55,517 nt of DNA from Clostridiales bacterium UBA5888. Lineage in GTDB: Bacteria > Bacillota > Clostridia > Oscillospirales > Oscillospiraceae. Under the pieces are notes generated by a model. The model was not told the DNA's origin. It ran no database searches and saw only the letters and a list, made by a program, of their open reading frames with translations. The stretch spans positions 1 to 55,517 of the forward strand of contig DJEW01000013.1 of NCBI GenBank assembly GCA_002431965.1, in the 5' to 3' direction. The position numbers and the translations under genes were made by a program. Below, in pieces: positions 1 to 7,600 of the stretch. How positions within the stretch are numbered: position 1 is the first letter of the stretch; each line of letters begins with the position of its first letter.

Positions 1-465
1 ATGACCGGCTGCTATATTCCGAACCATCGCTGCATCGACAACGCCATTCACACCTATGCGGGTATGGAGTTGCGGCTTGCCTGTGAGGAATTGATGGAAC
101 AGCAGGGCTATCCGGAACCCACCGGACAGGCGAAAATCACGCCTGCGTTCAACTTGCCGTGCCGGTATGTGCTGCATACGGTCGGTCCGATCATCAGCGG
201 GCGAGTAACCAAAGAGGACAAAGAACTGTTGGCTTCCTGCTACCGCTCCTGTCTGGAGCTGGCGGCAGAGAACGGCTTGGAAAGCGTGGCGTTCTGCTGC
301 ATTTCCACGGGAGAATTTCACTTCCCCAACGAGCTTGCGGCAGAGACCGCGGTCCGGACGGTCAAAGAATTTCTGAAAAAGCAAACCAGTGTTAAGAAGG
401 TGATCTTCAATGTTTTCAAGGATATGGACAAAACCATCTACGAAAAGCTGCTCCGAGCAGATTGA
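1..465 (+). CDS. Macrodomain protein-ADP-ribose hydrolase, 5' end missing
   Basis: C-terminal 154 residues of a macrodomain protein of the class found beside SirTM sirtuins; these enzymes remove ADP-ribose from modified proteins. Visible family features are the Cys-x4-His-x-Cys cluster (residues 4, 9 and 11 of the fragment), which I take to be the zinc site of zinc-dependent macrodomains, then CIDNAIH, an EPTGQAKIT stretch, HTVGPI and the phosphate-loop-like CCISTGEFHFP near residues 99-109. The reading frame is open at base 1, and family members are about 250-270 residues, so the first ATG is almost certainly internal and the true start lies outside the window. Its last 56 bases overlap the sirtuin gene, suggesting one operon in which writer and eraser are made together. 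Family assignment is firm; the substrate is inferred. Confidence 0.88.
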   Translation: MTGCYIPNHRCIDNAIHTYAGMELRLACEELMEQQGYPEPTGQAKITPAFNLPCRYVLHTVGPIISGRVTKEDKELLASCYRSCLELAAENGLESVAFCCISTGEFHFPNELAAETAVRTVKEFLKKQTSVKKVIFNVFKDMDKTIYEKLLRAD

Positions 466-1285
466 ACGCCTGAAAGCCGCTTTGCAGGACTGTGACGCCG
501 TGGTCATCGGTGCCGGTTCCGGACTGTCTACGGCGGCGGGATTTACCTACACCGGCGAACGGTTTGAAAAATATTTCTCCGACTTTGCCCGGAAGTACGG
601 CATTCAGGATATGTACAGCGGCGGGTTCTATCCTTTTCCCACGAAAGAAGAGTTTTGGGCGTATTGGAGCCGGTATATCTATATCAACCGCTATCAGGAC
701 GCACCCAAGCCGGTCTACGAGGACCTTTTGAAGCTGGTACAGGAGAAGGACTACTTTGTCATCACCACGAACGTTGACCACTGCTTTCAGAAGGCTGGCT
801 TCGACAAAAAGCGGCTGTTCTACACGCAGGGCGATTATGGCTTGTTCCAGTGCAGTGAGCCGTGCTGTCAGGAGACCTTTGATAACGAAGCCATGATCCG
901 CGAAATGGTCAAGCGGCAGGAGAATATGAGAGTCCCAACCGAGCTTCTTCCGACCTGCCCTCACTGCGGCAAGCCCATGACCATGAACCTCCGCTGCGAT
1001 GACACCTTTGTGGAGGACGAAGGCTGGCACAGAGCGGCGGAGCGGTACGAGAATTTTCTGCGCACCCGCGAGGGGCAGAGGATTCTCTTTCTGGAGCTGG
1101 GAGTCGGCTACAATACACCTGTTATCATCAAATACCCTTTCTGGCAGATGACGGCAAAGAACCCGGACTCTACCTACGCCTGTATCAATCAAGGACAGGC
1201 GGTGTGTCCTCAGGAAATCGAGCGGCAGTCAATTTGTATTGATGCGGATATTGGAAACACGCTGAGCACTATAGCAGGAAAATAA
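410..1285 (+). CDS. SirTM-class (class M) sirtuin, protein ADP-ribosyltransferase
   Basis: A 291-residue Sir2-family protein. The NAD-binding signature GAGSGLSTAAGF lies near residues 36-47, followed by TTNVDHCFQKAGF and zinc-site cysteines in CSEPCC and CPHCGKP. The whole chain resembles SirTM enzymes, which in characterised Firmicutes ADP-ribosylate a lipoylated GcvH-like protein and are reversed by the neighbouring macrodomain protein. ATG 410 is the only ATG, GTG or TTG in frame between an upstream stop at 401 and the conserved core; AAGAAGGTG about 10 bases before it could act as the ribosome-binding site. This start puts 56 bases inside the macrodomain gene. An ATT at 461 touching that gene's stop is a less likely alternative. 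The lipoate ligase and carrier usually seen with the pair would be upstream, outside the window. Confidence 0.85.
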   Translation: MFSRIWTKPSTKSCSEQIERLKAALQDCDAVVIGAGSGLSTAAGFTYTGERFEKYFSDFARKYGIQDMYSGGFYPFPTKEEFWAYWSRYIYINRYQDAPKPVYEDLLKLVQEKDYFVITTNVDHCFQKAGFDKKRLFYTQGDYGLFQCSEPCCQETFDNEAMIREMVKRQENMRVPTELLPTCPHCGKPMTMNLRCDDTFVEDEGWHRAAERYENFLRTREGQRILFLELGVGYNTPVIIKYPFWQMTAKNPDSTYACINQGQAVCPQEIERQSICIDADIGNTLSTIAGK

Positions 1286-1321
1286 ATAACAGAGAGGGTA
1301 TTCAGACACTTCCGCCATAAC

Positions 1322-1373
1322 TGCACCCCCTTGAAATTAAAATGCACCCCCTCTGAACCGAAGTTGCACCCCC
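1322..1373 (+). repeat. Three direct TGCACCCCC repeats, possible insertion-sequence end
   Basis: TGCACCCCC occurs at 1322-1330, 1343-1351 and 1365-1373, that is every 21-22 bases, with TTGAAATTAAAA and a diverged TCTGAACCGAAG between them. Multiple short terminal repeats of this kind are typical of IS21-like elements in gut Firmicutes. No transposase gene is next to it, so this would be a solo end or scar. Seen: the repeats and their spacing. Inferred: the mobile-element origin. Confidence 0.5.
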
Positions 1374-1412
1374 TTAACGGGTTTCTATCAAAATTACGGT
1401 TCTTTGCCAGCA

Positions 1413-1450
1413 CCGCCGCAAGCTCTGCATCGCTTACGGCGGCTTTTTAT
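1413..1450 (+). terminator. Rho-independent terminator
   Basis: CCGCCGCAAGC (1413-1423) pairs with GCTTACGGCGG (1432-1442), an 11-bp stem with one mismatch and an 8-base loop, followed directly by CTTTTTAT. It would end transcripts from the macro/SirTM operon or from the lost element after it. Confidence 0.7.
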
Positions 1451-1519
1451 GTTTTGCATCAAAAGTAATCTCGGGGTCGACCTTGTGTCATGAATCTCTC
1501 ATCCAGGGAGATAAAAAAC

Positions 1520-1719
1520 ATGAGTAAAAAGTATACTAAGCGCGCTCTCGTGCTGGCACTGACGCTGCTGCTGGCGCTCGCGGCGTTCTCGTCCTGGCTT
1601 TTGCCGACGATGCAGCCGCGCCCGCACCGTAAAAACCCGCCGCTTGTAGGACAGTACCGCGTGATGCGGAAAGAACACCTGACGAGAAAATTCGGGTTAT
1701 GATGACGGCACTTTTTTGA
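1520..1719 (+). pseudogene. Remnant of a small secreted protein, frameshifted
   Basis: ATG 1520 follows AGGGAG with good spacing and encodes a clear signal peptide: MSKKYTKR, then a leucine/alanine-rich core. The open frame continues as a basic 60-residue peptide to 1702. One base out of frame, from about 1590, the DNA reads LAFADDAAAAPAP, a textbook signal-peptidase site (AFA, then DD) with an Ala/Pro linker. That frame meets a TAA at once and continues with KPAACRTVPRDAERTPDEK to a stop at 1717-1719. A frameshift plus a nonsense change in an ancestral secreted-protein gene explains both. A real 60-residue peptide cannot be excluded. I do not recognise the mature part. Confidence 0.42.
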
Positions 1720-1733
1720 GGGAATACCTAATG

Positions 1734-1793
1734 AACAAACTGACTGGTGAGCATTGCTGGAATCTTATCCTGCGACACTCACCAGTTTGTTTT
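1734..1793 (+). terminator. Inverted repeat with T-run upstream of the integrase
   Basis: AACAAACTG plus GTGAG (1734-1751, interrupted by a 4-base ACTG bulge) pairs with CTCACCAGTTTGTT (1778-1791), and TTT follows. It could terminate the preceding remnant. Lying about 60 bases before a recombinase gene, it could also be a recombinase-binding or attachment-site arm. The ACTG bulge looks like a short tandem duplication (ACTGACTG). Confidence 0.5.
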
Positions 1794-1852
1794 CCGGCGA
1801 TATACTGGTGATATAATATATGCCTACTTATTACATTATGGAGGCATAAAAA

Positions 1853-2806
1853 ATGACAAAGGAAAAATCACAGACCGCCGGGCGTGACCGCCTGTTTGCA
1901 GACTGCTGCGACGAATGGCTGAATGCCAACGCGCCGCGCGTGAAGCAGGCGACATACATCAAGTACGAGGGTATCCTCCGCAACTACATCAAGGCGCATC
2001 TTGGCACGCTCAGACCTTCGGAGCTGACGACACAGACCGTTGATGGCCTGTACGCAAAGCTTGTGCGGGAATATGAGCTTGCCCCGGCAAGCGCGAAAAA
2101 CATCCTCAGTGTGCTCGGCTCCGTGCTGAAGTATACTGAGTGCGCCTGCCCGGGAGAGACGCGGTGCGTGGACGTGTTCCAGCCGAAGGATCGCAGGGGA
2201 GAGGCGCGCGTCCTCACGCGCGAGGAGATGGGGCGGCTCATCAGATTTCTCAGCCATAACATGGACAACCGCAAATTCGGTGTGCTGCTGGCGCTGCACA
2301 CGGGGCTGCGCATCGGCGAGCTTTGTGCCCTGCGCTGGCAGGATGTGTCCATTCTCGACAGAACCGTCCGCGTGACCGCCTCCGTGCAGCGCATAGCCGC
2401 AAAACAGGAAAACGGAAAACGCACGAAAGTGCTCCTTACCTCGCCCAAGAGTGAAGCGTCGCTGCGTACCATCCCCGTGTCGGAACGCTTGGAGTGCTTC
2501 ATGCGCAGAACACATCCCGTTTCGCGCGACTGTTTCGTCCTCACAGGCACCTGCAAGTGCATGGAGCCGCGCCTGCTGCAATACTATTTTAAACAGTACA
2601 TGGAGACGTGCGGGCTTCGTGACGTTCATTTTCACACCCTGCGCCACACGTTTGCCACGCGCTGCATCGAGGTTGGGTTTGAGGTCAAGTCCTTGTCGGA
2701 GATCCTCGGCCATGCGTCCACACAGGTGACGCTTGACCGATATGCACATTCGTCGATGGAACTCAAGCGCATGAATATGCACAAGCTCAAGCGTGTGGGG
2801 CTATAG
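1853..2806 (+). CDS. Tyrosine recombinase/integrase
   Basis: A 317-residue phage/transposon-type integrase that breaks and rejoins DNA through a tyrosine intermediate. Residues about 12-95 form the SAM-like core-binding domain and 118-310 the catalytic domain. All active-site residues are visible: Arg153 in TGLRIGE, the lysine region near 199, His261 and Arg264 in HTLRH, His287 in LGHAS and Tyr297 in DRYAHS, so it should be active. ATG 1853 follows GGAGG by 8 bases, and a TATAAT at 1812-1817 may be its -10 box. No excisionase, repressor, relaxase or structural phage gene is near. It is a solitary integrase or the last piece of a decayed island, bracketed by inverted repeats at 1734-1791 and 2813-2841. 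Confidence 0.93.
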   Translation: MTKEKSQTAGRDRLFADCCDEWLNANAPRVKQATYIKYEGILRNYIKAHLGTLRPSELTTQTVDGLYAKLVREYELAPASAKNILSVLGSVLKYTECACPGETRCVDVFQPKDRRGEARVLTREEMGRLIRFLSHNMDNRKFGVLLALHTGLRIGELCALRWQDVSILDRTVRVTASVQRIAAKQENGKRTKVLLTSPKSEASLRTIPVSERLECFMRRTHPVSRDCFVLTGTCKCMEPRLLQYYFKQYMETCGLRDVHFHTLRHTFATRCIEVGFEVKSLSEILGHASTQVTLDRYAHSSMELKRMNMHKLKRVGL

Positions 2807-2812
2807 GATGGC

Positions 2813-2841
2813 GTGCGCCGCCCCGGAACGGCGCTGCGCAC
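2813..2841. repeat. GC-rich inverted repeat after the integrase
   Basis: GTGCGCCGCC (2813-2822) pairs with GGCG (2830-2833) and GCGCAC (2836-2841), with a 2-base bulge. No T-run follows, so it is a poor terminator. GGTGCTGCACC, almost a palindrome, follows at 2866-2876. The rest of 2842-2979 holds no gene I can support. Confidence 0.4.
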
Positions 2842-2979
2842 CGGCATGCAGCAGGCGTATAGTGCGGTGCTGCACCAGAAAATAGTTGCTATTTGACGGC
2901 ATATGTGTTATTATCATTTTCGTGTGAGTGTAGGTACGCTATGTATATGACAGAGAAGACTACTGGAAGGTGCACGCAT

Positions 2980-4284
2980 TTGGATAAATATGTAATACAC
3001 GGAGGAACGCCTCTTCACGGCGAGGTCGAGATAAGCGGTGCAAAAAATGCGGCCGTTGCGATAATCCCGGCGGCGCTCATGGTTGACGGCGTGTGCCGTA
3101 TAGAAAACCTGCCGCAGATAAGCGACACGGATATGCTCCTCACCATTCTTGCAGAGCTTGGGGCGCGTGTGCGCTATGTCAACCCCTCCACGGTCGAGAT
3201 CGACTGCACGGATGTGCATCTTCAGGATGCACCCTTTGACCTTATGCGGAAGATCCGCGCGTCGTATTACCTTATCGGCGCGATGCTCGGGCGTTTCGGT
3301 CGGGCAAAGACCACTATGCCCGGCGGGTGCAACTTCGGCGTGCGCCCGATAGATCAGCATATAAAGGGCATGACCGCGCTGGGCGCGGCGGTGGATGTGA
3401 AAAACGGCTTCGTGCTTGCCGACGCCGACGGCGGCAGGCTGCACGGGGCGAGGATATATCTTGATAAGGTCTCCGTCGGCGCAACGATGAACATCATCCT
3501 TGCCGCGACGCTTGCTCAGGGGCGCACGATCATTGAGAATGCCGCCCGCGAGCCGCACATTGTTGATCTTGCAAACTTCCTCAACTCCATGGGGGCGGAT
3601 GTGCGCGGCGCGGGGACGGACACTGTCAAGATCAACGGCGTGGAGAGCCTGCACGGGGGTACGTACACCATCATTCCCGACCAGATCGAGGCGGGGACAT
3701 ATATGGTCGCCGCTGCCGCAACCGGCGGCGAGGTGCTCGTGAAAAATGTTATCCCCAAGCATCTTGAATGCATCAGCGCCAAGCTCCGCGAAACGGGCAC
3801 CATTGTGCAGGAATATGAGGATTCCGTCCTTGTTAAGGGTGCGAGCACGCTTCGCCGGGCAAACATCAAAACCCTGCCTTACCCCGGCTTCCCCACTGAT
3901 ATGCAGCCCCAGATGGGCACGCTCCTCTGCCTTGCGGAGGGCACGTCCGTCATCACGGAGGGCATTTACGATAACCGCTTCAAGTATGTTAACGAGCTTC
4001 GCAAGATGGGCGCGGAGATCCAGGTCGATGGGCGCGTGGCGGTCATAGAGGGCGGCAAAACGCTCACCGGCGCGCCGGTGACGGCGTGCGATCTGCGCGC
4101 AGGCGCGGCGATGGTCATTGCCGGCATGTGCGCTGCCGGAGAGACCGTGGTGGAGGACATCCACTATATCGAGCGCGGTTATGAAAGCTTTGTCGGAAAG
4201 CTGTGCAGCCTCGGCGCGGATATTGAGATCGTCAGCTTCCCCGACAGGCAGGACGGCGCGGATAAGGTCGTCTCCGTTTCCTGA
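2980..4284 (+). CDS. murA: UDP-N-acetylglucosamine 1-carboxyvinyltransferase, first copy
   Basis: First committed step of peptidoglycan synthesis: transfers enolpyruvate from PEP to UDP-GlcNAc in the cytoplasm. I chose the TTG at 2980 because GGAAGG sits 9 bases before it and the protein then starts LDKYVIHGG. This places the catalytic pair at Lys22/Asn23 and the active-site cysteine of PGGCNFG at residue 117, matching standard MurA numbering. Longer in-frame starts (TTG 2893, ATG 2941 and ATG 2947) add a tail not seen in the family. The protein is 434 residues, a normal length, and the cysteine implies fosfomycin sensitivity. The stop overlaps the next ATG by one base, so it is coupled to the metallo-hydrolase and rlmH. 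A second murA lies at 30091. Confidence 0.95.
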   Translation: MDKYVIHGGTPLHGEVEISGAKNAAVAIIPAALMVDGVCRIENLPQISDTDMLLTILAELGARVRYVNPSTVEIDCTDVHLQDAPFDLMRKIRASYYLIGAMLGRFGRAKTTMPGGCNFGVRPIDQHIKGMTALGAAVDVKNGFVLADADGGRLHGARIYLDKVSVGATMNIILAATLAQGRTIIENAAREPHIVDLANFLNSMGADVRGAGTDTVKINGVESLHGGTYTIIPDQIEAGTYMVAAAATGGEVLVKNVIPKHLECISAKLRETGTIVQEYEDSVLVKGASTLRRANIKTLPYPGFPTDMQPQMGTLLCLAEGTSVITEGIYDNRFKYVNELRKMGAEIQVDGRVAVIEGGKTLTGAPVTACDLRAGAAMVIAGMCAAGETVVEDIHYIERGYESFVGKLCSLGADIEIVSFPDRQDGADKVVSVS

Positions 4285-5072
4285 TGAGAGCAGTTATTTT
4301 TGCCAGCAGCTCCAGCGGTAATTGCCTTGCAGTGTCGCATGGCGGCACTCATATATTGATAGATGCCGGGATTTCCATGCGCAGGATTGCCGCATCCGCT
4401 GCTCAGGCGGGGATAACAATGGAAAATATCGGCGGAGTGCTCATTACGCATGAGCACTCCGATCACGTTTCGGGCTTGAAGACCCTGCTGAAAAATTACC
4501 CCATTGAGCTTTATGCGCCGCACACGGTTGCCAACCGTCTTATGGGTATGCTGCCGGATGCCATGGGCAGAACGCATATTATCCCCGTGGGTGAGCGTTT
4601 TTCTCTCGGCAGGCTTTCGCTCCTTGCCTTTCACACAAGCCATGATACGGATGAAAGCGTCGGCTACAGGATAGAGGGCGGCGGGGCGAGCTTCGCCGTC
4701 GCAACTGACACGGGGCGCGTCACGGACGAGATGCTTTCCGCGCTCGCCGGGACGGACGCGGTGCTTATTGAGGCCAACCACGATGCCGGGCGCCTGCTCG
4801 ACGGTCCGTATCCGCCGTATCTCAAGCGGCGTATACTATCCGAGACCGGGCATTTATCGAATTCCGACTGCGCCCGGCTTGCCCGCACGCTCGCCGAGAG
4901 CGGAACGCGGCAGATAATACTCGGGCATCTCAGCCGCACGAATAATACCCCGCAGCTTGCGCTCAATGCCGTCGCGCCGGCGCTTGACGGTCTGCCGGCT
5001 GAGCTTTTCTGTGCGCCGGAGCTGGGATGCATGGAGATAGAGATAGGAGAGCGCTGCCCATGCTCGCGGTGA
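4284..5072 (+). CDS. Metallo-beta-lactamase-fold hydrolase, WalJ/YycJ-like
   Basis: A 262-residue MBL-fold protein. The metal motif HEHSDH is at residues 56-61, preceded by the family's N-terminal ASSSSGNC and ILIDAG. Later metal ligands are in ATDTG, EANHD and LGHLS. WalJ/YycJ proteins are exonuclease-like enzymes linked to cell division, cell-wall control and mismatch repair in Bacillus. Here the gene starts on the last base of murA and ends 13 bases inside rlmH, the same association with rlmH seen in many Firmicutes. The exact substrate cannot be told from sequence. Confidence 0.85.
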   Translation: MRAVIFASSSSGNCLAVSHGGTHILIDAGISMRRIAASAAQAGITMENIGGVLITHEHSDHVSGLKTLLKNYPIELYAPHTVANRLMGMLPDAMGRTHIIPVGERFSLGRLSLLAFHTSHDTDESVGYRIEGGGASFAVATDTGRVTDEMLSALAGTDAVLIEANHDAGRLLDGPYPPYLKRRILSETGHLSNSDCARLARTLAESGTRQIILGHLSRTNNTPQLALNAVAPALDGLPAELFCAPELGCMEIEIGERCPCSR

Positions 5073-5542
5073 AGCTTATATGTGTCGGCAGAATGCGCGA
5101 GCGTTTTTTCATCGACGCCTTTGCGGAATACGCCAAGCGTCTTCAGGCATACTGTAAGCTTGACTGCGTTGAGCTGACGGAGCAGCGCCTGTCCGATAAT
5201 CCGTCACAGAATGAGATCTCCGCAGCGCTGGCGCGCGAAGCGGCTGAGATAGAGAAAAATATCCCGCCTGACGCCTATGTTGTTGCCATGTGCGTCGAGG
5301 GGCGGCAGATGAAGAGCGAGGGAATGTCCGCGCTGATTGCCGCGCGCGCGGGTTCCGGCAAGCCGAAGCTGTGCTTTCTCGTGGGCGGCTCGTTTGGACT
5401 GGATGAGCGTGTAAAGCGCCGCGCTGATATGCGCCTGAGCATGTCTGAAATGACGTTTCCGCATCATCTTGCGCGCGTTATGCTTGCCGAGCAGATATAT
5501 CGGGGATTTAAGATAAACGAGGGCTCAAAATACCACAAATGA
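5060..5542 (+). CDS. rlmH: 23S rRNA (pseudouridine-1915 N3)-methyltransferase
   Basis: A SPOUT-class methyltransferase that modifies helix 69 of 23S rRNA on the assembled 70S ribosome. From ATG 5060 (AGGAGA nine bases before) it is 160 residues, against about 159 usual. Family hallmarks are the N-terminal VKLICVGRM, the SAM-binding LVGGSFGLD and the C-terminal EQIYRGFKINEGSKYHK. The in-frame ATG at 5027 would add an unrelated 11-residue extension deep inside the preceding gene. The start overlaps that gene by 13 bases. Confidence 0.95.
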   Translation: MLAVKLICVGRMRERFFIDAFAEYAKRLQAYCKLDCVELTEQRLSDNPSQNEISAALAREAAEIEKNIPPDAYVVAMCVEGRQMKSEGMSALIAARAGSGKPKLCFLVGGSFGLDERVKRRADMRLSMSEMTFPHHLARVMLAEQIYRGFKINEGSKYHK

Positions 5543-5558
5543 TGATAAGGAGCGCCGC

Positions 5559-5876
5559 ATGAGCGATAATATGGACTTTGATTGGGGTCGAGCAATCCCG
5601 GGCGAGCTTTTGAAGCGATGGCCGGAGAATGAAAACGGCGAACCTGAGCGCCCCGCTTTTCTCTGCAACTGCGACAATATTGATATGAGCGATATTCTTC
5701 GTGTGAATATGCTGGAAGCGTATGGTATTCCATGCCTGCGCATATATCCCGGTGACGGAAGCTTTGGGCGCGTCGTGCTGGGCATGAGCGGGCAGGGAAC
5801 GGATATATATGTTCCGGAGAGTCTCCTGGAGGACGCGACGGAGCTTTGCAAGGAGGAAAATAATGAGGAATTATAA
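5559..5876 (+). CDS. DUF2007-like small protein
   Basis: A 105-residue soluble acidic protein with no signal peptide or membrane segment. The core, FLCNCDNIDMSDILRVNML followed by AYGIPCLRIYPGDGSFGRVV, resembles DUF2007 ('putative prokaryotic signal-transducing protein') members common in Clostridia; none has an established activity that I know of. AAGGAG lies before the ATG. Its 3' end overlaps the phosphoglucomutase start by 14 bases, so the two are probably translated together. Confidence 0.65.
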   Translation: MSDNMDFDWGRAIPGELLKRWPENENGEPERPAFLCNCDNIDMSDILRVNMLEAYGIPCLRIYPGDGSFGRVVLGMSGQGTDIYVPESLLEDATELCKEENNEEL

Positions 5877-7593
5877 GGAAGAGTATGAGCGCTGGCTTGA
5901 CAGCCCTGCACTCTCCGAGCAGGAATGGGCGGAGCTCAACGCCATACACGACGATGAGAAAGAGATAGAAAACCGCTTTTTCGCCCCGCTTGAGTTCGGA
6001 ACGGCAGGTCTGCGCGGCACGATGAAGGTCGGGCTGCACAACATGAATGTGCACATCATCCGCCATGCGACGCAGGCTTTTGCCAATGTCATCGCGGCGG
6101 AGGGCAAGGAAGCGTGCGGCAAGGGAATCGTCATCGCGCACGACTGCCGCCTCAACGGTGTGACATTTGCCAGGGAGGCTGCATGCGTCATGGCTGCAAA
6201 CGGCATCCATGTCCGCTTTTTTGACGCTCTCCGCCCCACTCCGGAGCTGAGCTTTGCCATTTTGCACTACGGCACGACTGCCGGTCTCAACATCACCGCC
6301 AGCCACAACCCAAAGGAATATAACGGCTACAAGGTCTACTGGTCTGACGGCGCGCAGCTTCCGCCTCACAAGGCTGAGGCGATCGCAAAGCAGATGGAAG
6401 CCATTGATATTTTCACCGGCTTCAAGACCTGTGATTTTGATGAGGCTGCTGCTGATGGGCGTATTGAGATCATCGGTGCGGAAACGGACGAGGCGTTTCT
6501 GGACTGCGTTCTTTCTCAGGCGGTCAACAAGGAGGTCGTGCGCGAGGTGGCGGACGATCTGCGCATCGTATATACGCCTTTCCATGGCTGCGGATATAAG
6601 CTTGTCCCCGAAGCGCTAAAGCGCCTTGGTATAAAGCATCTCTATCCGGTCGAGCAGCAGATGGTTATTGACGGCAATTTTCCCACGGTCGCCAGCCCCA
6701 ACCCGGAGAATCCCGAGGGCTTCTATCTCGCTGTGGATCTTGCCAAAAAGGTCAACAGCGATCTGATAATCGGCACTGATCCCGACTCTGACCGCATCGG
6801 CACAATGGCGAGGAATGCTGACGGCGAATATGTAACCATCACGGGCAATCAGCTTGGCGTGCTGCTGCTGGATTATATTATCAATGCCCGCAGAGAGACC
6901 AACACCATGCCGGAAAAGCCCGGCGCGGTCGCCAGCATAGTCACCACCGCGATGGCTCGCGCCGTCGCCGAGGCAAACGGCGTGCACTTTGAAGACACCT
7001 TCACGGGCTTCAAGTTCATGGCGGAGCGTATCGCCGAATGGACGGCAGCCGGTACATATAAGTATATTTTTGCCTTCGAGGAAAGCTACGGCTATATGTG
7101 CGGCGATTATGTCCGCGACAAGGACGCGGTCACGGCGTCAATGCTCGTGGCGGAGATGGCGGCATTCTATCACAAGAAGGGCATGACTCTGCTTGACGCG
7201 ATAAACGCTCTCTACGAAAAGTACGGCTGGTTTATGGAAAAGACCATCAATCTTGTTATGCCGGGCCTCGACGGCTTGCAGAAAATGGGCGCGCTCATGA
7301 GCTCGCTGCGCGCCGAGCCGCCTCAGGAGATCGCCGGGGAGGAGGTCATCCGCCTGCGTGATTACGCTGACGGCAGCATATGGGTCGCAGGGCTCGGCAA
7401 GGTTGACAAGACCCCGATTTCCGGCTCGAATGTGCTGTATTTTGAGCTTGCCGACGGCTGCAGCTTCATTATCCGCCCCTCCGGTACAGAGCCGAAGATA
7501 AAGGTGTATATCCTCACGCGCGGCAAGAGCAGGGAAGTATGCGAAGCGGCAGTGAAGAAATACGAAGCGTATGCCGACACTCTGCGCAAGTAA
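5863..7593 (+). CDS. Alpha-phosphoglucomutase/phosphomannomutase
   Basis: Interconverts glucose-1-phosphate and glucose-6-phosphate (or the mannose equivalents), feeding nucleotide-sugar and wall synthesis. From ATG 5863, with AGGAGG 6 bases before, it has 576 residues in the usual four-domain plan: phosphoserine loop TASHNP with Ser147, metal loop GTDPDSDRIG with Asp306, 308 and 310, sugar-binding FEESYGY, and phosphate-binding RPSGTEPKIKVY near the C-terminus. The long form matches PgcA/YbbT-type enzymes more than bacterial GlmM. A longer frame from 5809 overlaps the upstream gene and lacks a ribosome-binding site. Confidence 0.93.
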   Translation: MRNYKEEYERWLDSPALSEQEWAELNAIHDDEKEIENRFFAPLEFGTAGLRGTMKVGLHNMNVHIIRHATQAFANVIAAEGKEACGKGIVIAHDCRLNGVTFAREAACVMAANGIHVRFFDALRPTPELSFAILHYGTTAGLNITASHNPKEYNGYKVYWSDGAQLPPHKAEAIAKQMEAIDIFTGFKTCDFDEAAADGRIEIIGAETDEAFLDCVLSQAVNKEVVREVADDLRIVYTPFHGCGYKLVPEALKRLGIKHLYPVEQQMVIDGNFPTVASPNPENPEGFYLAVDLAKKVNSDLIIGTDPDSDRIGTMARNADGEYVTITGNQLGVLLLDYIINARRETNTMPEKPGAVASIVTTAMARAVAEANGVHFEDTFTGFKFMAERIAEWTAAGTYKYIFAFEESYGYMCGDYVRDKDAVTASMLVAEMAAFYHKKGMTLLDAINALYEKYGWFMEKTINLVMPGLDGLQKMGALMSSLRAEPPQEIAGEEVIRLRDYADGSIWVAGLGKVDKTPISGSNVLYFELADGCSFIIRPSGTEPKIKVYILTRGKSREVCEAAVKKYEAYADTLRK

Positions 7594-7600
7594 GTAAAGC

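Noticed and set aside
1210..1413. 67-residue minus-strand frame with GCNFGS, GVHFNF and GVQL units
   Set aside because: Its repeats are just the translated TGCACCCCC DNA repeats; it starts over the sirtuin 3' end and has no ribosome-binding site.
1..2850. Prophage or integrative element carrying a defence system
   Set aside because: Apart from the integrase there is no phage, conjugation, toxin or nuclease gene. Sirtuin and macrodomain sequences match the metabolic SirTM class, not Sir2-type anti-phage proteins.
2893..2921. Promoter TTGACG before murA
   Set aside because: No acceptable -10 at 16-18 bases; the nearest TATTAT (2909-2914) is only 10 bases away.
2914..4164. 416-residue open frame antisense to murA
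   Set aside because: A GC-rich codon shadow: no ribosome-binding site, no recognisable domain, and murA on the + strand is unmistakable. The same holds for long antisense frames at 5464-6585, 22811-23983, 25141-26199 and 28421-29563.
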